Below, piece by piece: positions 41,209 to 46,365 of a stretch of DNA of 46,365 nucleotides. The notes under the pieces were generated by a model. That model was not told where the DNA came from. It saw only the letters and a program-made list of their open reading frames with translations, and did no database searches. The stretch's first letter is position 1. Every line of letters starts with the position of its first letter. The stretch is from Planctomycetota bacterium (GTDB lineage Bacteria > Planctomycetota > Brocadiia > SM23-32), in NCBI GenBank assembly GCA_021161675.1, contig JAGHAF010000003.1, forward strand, positions 1-46,365, given 5' to 3'. Position numbers and translations under genes: made by a program.

Positions 41209-44112
41209 TTACTTTTCCAGTGCGTAGAGGAAGCCGTAGAGCATGGCGGAGGGCCCCAGTGTTTCTCCGACTGTGAACTCGCTGCTGACCTCCGCGCCGC
41301 CGTTGCCCAGGTCGCGCCATCTGCGCCAGACGGGGGTCTTGTCCGGATACCAGGCGGGCTGTTGGCTCGCAAGGCCGTATACGGTGATCCCCTTGACGGT
41401 GGGGCCCGTCTTGTGCGGCCCCGTGTAGAGGAACTGGCTGATCTGCGGGTGATTGGGATGACGCGCGCCCATGCCGGTGATGAATGTCTTGGAGAGCGGA
41501 TTGGCGCCCAGTTGGAAGTCCGCGTTCATGCACGCCGCGTCAAGGTATTTCTGATCCCCGGTGAGAATGTAGGCGCGCAGACATGGATCGGCGTAATAGC
41601 CGCCGCCGTTTCCGTTGCCCCAGCCCAGGCCGTTGCTCTTCTTGCCGCAGCCGACGCGGTAGGGGGCAGGTTCTGTTTGCTTCACCACGGCATCGGCTCG
41701 CCGAATGATATCCGCCTTTAGTTTCGTTCGGAGCTCTTCGTCCACCCCGGGCCGACTGCACGCGACGTACGGCCAGGAGCAGAACGGTACCCGGCTCTGC
41801 CATTTCCAGTGGACATGCTTGAATGCGCCCGCGGCGCAAAGCTCTTTGAATTGCCCGTGAATCTCTTCGTTTCCAGTGGCATCGTAGAGCCGCGCCGTCG
41901 CCCAGGCGAGCAGCAGCCTGTGGCCCTCTGCGGCGTCTTGACCGGTGTTCGCATTTGCCCTGGCCCAGGAGAGGGCCCGCCGTGCCGATTCCAGGTATCT
42001 TTCAGCCCTTGGGCTGTCATACTTTCTGATGAGTTTGCTGTATTGGGCGGCCACGGCGGCATAAGTGGCGGTTGAACGGATCGTTGGAGGGAAAACGCCG
42101 AACGGGGGACGCCGGCCGTGTTGGGCTTCCCGGTTGCGGATATCGTCGCAGTCGTTGCCCCGGCCCACCGGCACGGCGCCATCCGCCCGCTGCTGGTCAC
42201 GGTAGAAGAACAGGGCCCAGTTCGCCTCGTCCAATACGTCCGGGATTCCGTCGCCGCTCTCCGGGATGTTCAGATCGCCGTCTTTGAATTTGTCGGGCGC
42301 GAATTCATAGACATCCAGCGCCTGGGACGTAGCCGAGAGGTGGTGGGCATAGGTGTCGAAGTCGGCGGCGTCGTGATAACCGCCCCGGAACTGGCGTATC
42401 TTCTCGCCCTCCTTGGGCAGATAGTTCTTGTTGCCCACGAGGTAGCCGCTTTCGTACACCTCGAGGTGGCAGGCGGGCTTTGTGAAACTGGTGTAGGGCT
42501 CGGCCAGTTCCTGGCCGCATCGCTGGTGATAGAAGGCGCGATTGGTGTGGAAATAGAGTTGGCGGATGCCGTCGCCTCCGACACCAAAGGTCGCGGATCG
42601 TCCCAGCCCCGGCGCCTGGACGTGGTATGTCCCGGGGGCCAGACCGGAGAGGTCCATTTGGTAGACGTTTTCGCCACTGAGTGGATCCTGGAGCTGACGA
42701 GGAGTGATCTGCCCCTGCAGAACGGTTTTCCCGCTCAGCTCGTCCACGACGTGGAACGTCTTGAGGGCGGAGAAGTCCACGGCGCCCGCGTCTCCGGCCC
42801 ACCAGCCCAGGTAGGCGTAGCGCCTCTTCGACTTTGAGCAATAGGCCACCTGGTTGACCTTGATCACCGGTGTGGGGGTGGTTGTGGCGTCGTAGGCGAT
42901 GACGCCGCTGGCCTTGAAGCCCGGGCCCATACCTTTTAGTTTGACCGTGTAGCTGTGTCCCGACTTCAACGGAGCCGGCAGGAACAGGTAATACGTGTGC
43001 CAGTAGATCGTATTCTGGAGGAAAGGCCCTATGGGCCCGTTCCAGTACTCGTAGCTTTCCCGTCCCACTTTGAGGGGATGTCTCTCGGACTTATAGGCCG
43101 GGTCCGTCGGGCTGATTACCGCGAAGTTGTCGGGGCTCTGCAGGCGGGGTGCGATCTGATTGCCGGCGCCCTCGCCGATCTCGCCCCAGGCGGGGTCCAC
43201 TGTGACGGCCAGCACGTCGCTCCGGATCAGTTGCACCCCCCGCACGCCGGTGGCGAATCCGCGTTTTACCATCTCCTTGAAGAGTTGCCTGTTCCGCAGG
43301 GCGACGTGCTCGGCGAAATAGTCTGTCGGTGGGGCAGGGGGCCGCTTGTAGTCCTTCTTGTAGCTGTCGGAGCCGTAGTAGTTCTCATCGGTGATTGTCA
43401 CCGCGAAGATGACGGGCGCGGCCTTGCCTTCGGAGTGGAAGTTGATGGAAGTTATGGGTTTGCCCGGATGGGGATTCTCCCACTGCTTCGCCCAGACGCC
43501 TATCCACCGCCGCCACTTCATGGAAGAATAGCTCCGCCCCATGAAGAACGGCCAGGCGCCGGCGCCGCTGTTGATATACCAGGCGCCCGTCCACCAGTGC
43601 CGGATGTCCTTCTCGTTCAGGATGGGGATCTTCTCCTCCGTGCCGTCTCCGTACGTCACCGTGTAGGTTGCCACGCGGTAGTTCTTGGGGGCGGACGAGA
43701 CGCTCAAGACCTGGTTGTGAAGGAAGTAGACGTAGCGTCCCTGCGCCCGGGGGACGTCCACGCTGACGGATTCGGGCCTCGGTATGGTCAATCGTCGGCC
43801 GTAGAGCATGATCACGGCGCGGCCGTCGTTCTCAGCGGGGTCGATCAGCCTGAAGTGATAGCCGTTACGCTCGATCTCTCCGAATTCAACGGGGGGATAG
43901 ATGAACATGTCGTTGACGCCCTCGTCGGACCAGCCGCCTTCTGCGTTGGCGATGATCCCATCGTCTTGGAGCGCCGTATTTGCCGCTGACGTCAGGTCGA
44001 CGTAGAAGCGCCCGGCGGCGGCCGCCGGGGGACTTAAGCGGTCCGAGAAGCCCAACGCTGAGCAAAACAAAACGATAACGACCAGACGGTGACTGCTAAG
44101 CGGTCGTTTCAT
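41209..44112 (-). CDS. Secreted glycoside hydrolase family 9 protein with large N-terminal region
   Basis: 967 residues with a signal peptide (LVVIVLFCSALGFSDRLSPP). The GH9 catalytic domain (about 510-965) keeps the paired Asp in GGYHDAADFDTY near 580, the GANPLSKTFITGMGARHPNH block near 870 and a late Glu in AEVSSEFTVGE (about 945). The Ig-like CelD_N domain precedes it at about 412-505 (TPVIKVNQVAYCSKSKRRYA). Residues 34-410 hold two further beta-rich domains I cannot name (for example EGGWSDEGVNDMFIYPP and GRYVYFLHNQVL). Typical activity is beta-1,4-glucan cleavage. ATG 44112 has AGGGGAAG upstream. It is the first gene of the pair with the SGNH gene. Confidence 0.92.
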   Translation of the reverse strand: MKRPLSSHRLVVIVLFCSALGFSDRLSPPAAAAGRFYVDLTSAANTALQDDGIIANAEGGWSDEGVNDMFIYPPVEFGEIERNGYHFRLIDPAENDGRAVIMLYGRRLTIPRPESVSVDVPRAQGRYVYFLHNQVLSVSSAPKNYRVATYTVTYGDGTEEKIPILNEKDIRHWWTGAWYINSGAGAWPFFMGRSYSSMKWRRWIGVWAKQWENPHPGKPITSINFHSEGKAAPVIFAVTITDENYYGSDSYKKDYKRPPAPPTDYFAEHVALRNRQLFKEMVKRGFATGVRGVQLIRSDVLAVTVDPAWGEIGEGAGNQIAPRLQSPDNFAVISPTDPAYKSERHPLKVGRESYEYWNGPIGPFLQNTIYWHTYYLFLPAPLKSGHSYTVKLKGMGPGFKASGVIAYDATTTPTPVIKVNQVAYCSKSKRRYAYLGWWAGDAGAVDFSALKTFHVVDELSGKTVLQGQITPRQLQDPLSGENVYQMDLSGLAPGTYHVQAPGLGRSATFGVGGDGIRQLYFHTNRAFYHQRCGQELAEPYTSFTKPACHLEVYESGYLVGNKNYLPKEGEKIRQFRGGYHDAADFDTYAHHLSATSQALDVYEFAPDKFKDGDLNIPESGDGIPDVLDEANWALFFYRDQQRADGAVPVGRGNDCDDIRNREAQHGRRPPFGVFPPTIRSTATYAAVAAQYSKLIRKYDSPRAERYLESARRALSWARANANTGQDAAEGHRLLLAWATARLYDATGNEEIHGQFKELCAAGAFKHVHWKWQSRVPFCSWPYVACSRPGVDEELRTKLKADIIRRADAVVKQTEPAPYRVGCGKKSNGLGWGNGNGGGYYADPCLRAYILTGDQKYLDAACMNADFQLGANPLSKTFITGMGARHPNHPQISQFLYTGPHKTGPTVKGITVYGLASQQPAWYPDKTPVWRRWRDLGNGGAEVSSEFTVGETLGPSAMLYGFLYALEK

Positions 44113-44164
44113 GGCAGACTTCCCCTTTGACGTGATGATTCTTTCAGTCTCGGCTGTTGGACTG

Positions 44165-44192
44165 ATTGTATTTCCACGTGCGAATGTGTCAA
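44165..44192 (-). promoter_or_regulatory. Promoter of the GH9 operon
   Basis: On the minus strand TTGACA (44192-44187), 16 bp, TACAAT (44170-44165), about 50 bp before the GH9 ATG. Confidence 0.7.
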
Positions 44193-44241
44193 CAGAAGTT
44201 GCGTTTTCCGTCGGTCGGCGCTGGTTTTCCGGATTGTCGCC

Positions 44242-44278
44242 TTGACAGGCCGTCATGTGTTGGTGTATATCATGTATA
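44242..44278 (+). promoter_or_regulatory. Promoter and possible operator of the polymerase cassette
   Basis: TTGACA (44242-44247), 18 bp, TATATC (44266-44271). The -10 lies inside TATATCATGTATA (44266-44278), an imperfect palindrome suited to a repressor site such as LexA; the match to any known LexA box is not clear. Confidence 0.55.
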
Positions 44279-44348
44279 GTGTGTGGCGGCGCGGGCCGGG
44301 CTTGCCGGCGCGGGTCGTCCACTCGAGAAACAGGGTTCACGCATAAAG

Positions 44349-44612
44349 ATGGAAATCACTCACGTAAACCAGCCCATCAAGGTGCGGGCGGACTTCCTGC
44401 CCGGCGGCGGGGTGACGCCGCTGCTTTTCAAGTGGAACGGGCGCCGGACGTTCAGGATCACCCGGGTGAATTCCAGTTGGGAGGACAGCGAGCAGCAGCA
44501 CAAGTCGCTCTACTTCTCCGTGAACACCGACCGGTCCGACGATGTGTTCCAACTCTGTTTTCGGCAAGAAGATAGAACGTGGTGGCTTCAGTGCGTGATG
44601 ATGGAAGGGTAA
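44349..44612 (+). CDS. DUF6504-type small protein of a translesion cassette
   Basis: 87 residues: MEITHVNQPIKVRADFLPGG, then PLLFKWNGRRTFRITRVNSS and a closing DVFQLCFRQEDRTWWLQCV. It matches my memory of DUF6504, a small beta domain encoded next to, or fused to, ImuB/Y-family polymerases. The ATG at 44349 is the natural start; the frame extends 22 codons further but without a binding site. It is followed by the Y-family polymerase gene after a repeat element, in the same direction. Function is unknown. Confidence 0.75.
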   Translation: MEITHVNQPIKVRADFLPGGGVTPLLFKWNGRRTFRITRVNSSWEDSEQQHKSLYFSVNTDRSDDVFQLCFRQEDRTWWLQCVMMEG

Positions 44613-44628
44613 GGCAGGCTCCGTAGAC

Positions 44629-44720
44629 GCCAAGGATAAAGGATGAAATTTAACGGCAACGGCAGCGGTCCGGGCGGAAGCTTTCCTCTTTACCTTCATC
44701 CTTCTGCCTTCTACCTTTCG
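44629..44720. repeat. Fold-back element at the start of the Y-family polymerase gene
   Basis: The purine-rich left arm AAGGATAAAGGATGAAA faces a pyrimidine-rich right arm CCTCTTTACCTTCATCCTTC then TGCCTTCTACCTTTCG, an imperfect inverted repeat around a GC-rich centre. It resembles the element at 11632-11755. It supplies an ATG (44643) that opens into the polymerase frame. Confidence 0.55.
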
Positions 44721-44738
44721 TCCCCCGATCCCTGCATA

Positions 44739-45929
44739 ATGCACGTGGACATAGACGCATTCTTTGCCTCCGTGGAGCAGGTCCGCAACCCCCGGCTGCG
44801 TGGCAGGCCGGTCATCGTGGGAAGTGGGGTCATCGCCAGTTGCTCCTATGAGGCCAGAGAATACGGCCTCCGGGCGGGAATGCCGCTCGCCAGGGCAAGA
44901 AGGCTCTGCCCGCAGGCCGTCATTCTGGAGGGGCACTATCCCACCTATCGCTGTTTCGCAAAGCGGGTCTTTGAGAGTTGCCGCCGCCACGCGCCCCGGG
45001 TGGAAGCCTACCTTGATGAAGCATACTGTGACTTGAGCGGAACCGCCGACCTCTACGGGACGCCCCGCCGGGTGGCCGAACGTCTGAAAGCCGAAATAAA
45101 GGAACGCACCGGGCTCAGCGTGAGTGTCGGGATCGGGACCAACCGCATGATCGCCAAGATGGCCGGCGCCGCGGGGAAGCCCGACGGGCTGGTGATGTTG
45201 GAACAGGGGCGGGAGGCGGAGTTCGTTGAAGACCTGCCCATAGAGAAATTGCCCGGGGTGGGGCGCGTCCGGATCGAAGCGCTGCGCAGGCTCAGCATCG
45301 CCACCATCGGCGACCTGCGGGTCTTGAGCAGGCGATCGCTGGAGGCCATGTTCGGCGCGGACGGCCGGGCGCTCTACGAGCGGTGCAGGGGCAGGGACGG
45401 CCGGGCGATCAAGGAGCGCGAAATCCCCCAATCCATCGGCCGCGAAACCACCTTCCACCGGGACACCTCCGAGACGGCGAAGATAGAGGGGATGCTCTAT
45501 TACCTGACGGAGCGGGCGGCCCGCGCCATGAGAACGATCGGCCTGGAGTGCAGGTCAGTGGCGGCGCACATCGAATACACCGACTCCCGGCGCCGGCGCT
45601 CCAGCCGGACGCTGCCGGTTCCCACCCGGCTTGACAGCGAGCTTTTCAAGGCCGCCTGCGGGATCGTCAAACGGCTCCACACTCGCCGCGCCAGCCTCCA
45701 CCGCATCGGGGTCAGGCTTTGTAACTTCTCCCCGGGCCGCAGCGGCCAGGTCCCCCTTTTCGGCGGTGGCGAGAGGCAAAAGCGGGAGAGCCTTTGCCGG
45801 TGCCTGGATGGGCTGCGCAGGAAGTACGGACATTCGGTCATTATCTGCGGCAAGAGCCTGGATGCGGGAGAGAACCTGAGAAAGGATCGTTATGGCTTCA
45901 TACTGCGCACCCCTTGCCTTACGAAGTAA
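44739..45929 (+). CDS. Y-family DNA polymerase (Pol IV/DinB-like)
   Basis: 396 residues from ATG 44739. Catalytic residues are kept: D4 in MHVDIDAFFASVEQ, D93 and E94 in YLDEAYCD. F9 is the probable steric gate. A helix-hairpin-helix is in IEKLPGVGRVRIEALRRL, the little-finger domain follows, and QVPLF (337-341) looks like a beta-clamp-binding motif. It copies past damaged bases with low fidelity. An in-frame ATG at 44643 would add 32 residues translated from the repeat; either start is possible and neither has a strong binding site. The last 38 bp overlap the DnaE-like gene. Confidence 0.93.
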   Translation: MHVDIDAFFASVEQVRNPRLRGRPVIVGSGVIASCSYEAREYGLRAGMPLARARRLCPQAVILEGHYPTYRCFAKRVFESCRRHAPRVEAYLDEAYCDLSGTADLYGTPRRVAERLKAEIKERTGLSVSVGIGTNRMIAKMAGAAGKPDGLVMLEQGREAEFVEDLPIEKLPGVGRVRIEALRRLSIATIGDLRVLSRRSLEAMFGADGRALYERCRGRDGRAIKEREIPQSIGRETTFHRDTSETAKIEGMLYYLTERAARAMRTIGLECRSVAAHIEYTDSRRRRSSRTLPVPTRLDSELFKAACGIVKRLHTRRASLHRIGVRLCNFSPGRSGQVPLFGGGERQKRESLCRCLDGLRRKYGHSVIICGKSLDAGENLRKDRYGFILRTPCLTK

Positions 45930-46365
45930 CTTCTCCCTGCTGACCGGGACGGCGCCACTGGAGAGCCTGGTGCGAAGGGCCGGCGAATTTGGCCTGGGAG
46001 CGATGGCCCTGACCGACGTCGATAACCTCTACGGCGCCGTCGAGTTCTACACTCTCGCCCGGGACGCGGGCGTCAAGCCCGTCCTCGGCGCCGAGATAAC
46101 CTCCCGCGGGGGCGGGGCATTCCTGCTGGCGCGCGACCTGGCCGGCTACTCCAACCTGTGCAGAATCATCACGCGGCGAAAGCTCCGGCGGGACTTTCAC
46201 CTGCCTGAATGCCTGGCCGAGTTCCAGGAGGGCCTGCACGTCCTCACGGAGTCAACCCGGCTGGCCGGGCAGCTCTCGACCAATATGAACAAAGACCGTT
46301 TGTGGCTTCTCCTGGCGTCTCCCGGGCGCGCTGCGGCGAGGTGGCGCGGCATATGCGGGCGGGCG
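45892..46365 (+). CDS. DNA polymerase III alpha-type (DnaE/DnaE2-like), N-terminal part
   Basis: 158 codons, cut by the window end. The frame opens with the PHP domain: LALRSNFSLLTGTAPLESLV, then LGAMALTDVDNLYGAVEFYT and GVKPVLGAEI. The usual HxH at the front reads LRSNFS; DnaE2-type enzymes often have lost these histidines in the same way. ATG 45892 has AAAGGA seven or so bases upstream and overlaps the Y-family polymerase end by 38 bp, so the two are coupled. The order DUF6504, Y-polymerase, DnaE suggests a mutasome-like cassette and so DnaE2 rather than the main replicase. Confidence 0.88.
   Translation, partial: MASYCAPLALRSNFSLLTGTAPLESLVRRAGEFGLGAMALTDVDNLYGAVEFYTLARDAGVKPVLGAEITSRGGGAFLLARDLAGYSNLCRIITRRKLRRDFHLPECLAEFQEGLHVLTESTRLAGQLSTNMNKDRLWLLLASPGRAAARWRGICGRA

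Overview
This is a 46 kb, GC-rich, densely coding bacterial window with many translationally coupled genes. There is no rRNA. The lineage cannot be fixed from the sequence. An uncultured bacterium near the Planctomycetes, Hydrogenedentota, Sumerlaeota or Armatimonadota fits best, because the window has a zinc-ribbon family of the planctomycete type, a GH9 enzyme with large N-terminal beta domains, remnants of Gfo/Idh and polysaccharide-deacetylase genes, a Hanks-type kinase, an nfeD-floA operon, and scattered hairpin and purine-rich repeats. That placement is inference.

Layout. 1-1.1 kb: a repeat-rich remnant zone next to a tRNA-Ser, with a gutted Gfo/Idh oxidoreductase and a fused AbiE toxin-antitoxin remnant. 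1.2-5.4 kb (minus): a sugar isomerase, a zinc dehydrogenase, an RNase HI with an extra N-terminal domain, and a type II secretion F protein. 5.6-8.5 kb (plus): an overlapping operon of a small membrane protein, a PAS-PAS-GGDEF protein, a second membrane protein and a cupin. 8.5-11.4 kb (minus): a gutted polysaccharide deacetylase, a GNAT, a TM1367-like cyclophilin-fold protein, a corrinoid protein and a TPR protein, followed by tRNA-Pro.

11.8-17.4 kb is the most unusual part. A minus-strand set (DUF1638 protein, winged-helix/methyltransferase fusion, MBL-fold hydrolase, methyltransferase) diverges from a plus-strand set (DtxR/MntR-like regulator, 2[4Fe-4S] ferredoxin, thioredoxin-glutaredoxin fusion, solitary GroES, MTHFR C-terminal-domain protein). 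Together with the nearby corrinoid protein and a downstream cyclodeaminase it suggests a metal- or redox-regulated one-carbon module.

17.8-25.8 kb: a diguanylate cyclase, an L,D-transpeptidase, a cyclodeaminase, a zinc-ribbon protein, a phosphoglucomutase/phosphomannomutase, a convergent orphan DNA methyltransferase, and serA with a consensus promoter. 25.9-34.5 kb: one long operon of nfeD, short nfeD, floA, a 987-residue HEAT protein, a small anchored protein, an alpha/beta hydrolase and a MEMO protein. 34.6-38.2 kb: a Ser/Thr kinase (minus), a cold-shock protein behind a long structured leader, and an amidohydrolase. 38.3-44.1 kb: a secreted phosphoesterase convergent with a GH9-SGNH pair. 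44.3 kb to the end: a DUF6504 protein, a Y-family polymerase and the start of a DnaE-type polymerase, which looks like a translesion-synthesis cassette.

Two themes stand out. Three separate genes keep their start (with ribosome binding site) and their stop but have lost the middle. Purine-rich fold-back repeats recur between genes, and one of them touches the start of the polymerase gene.
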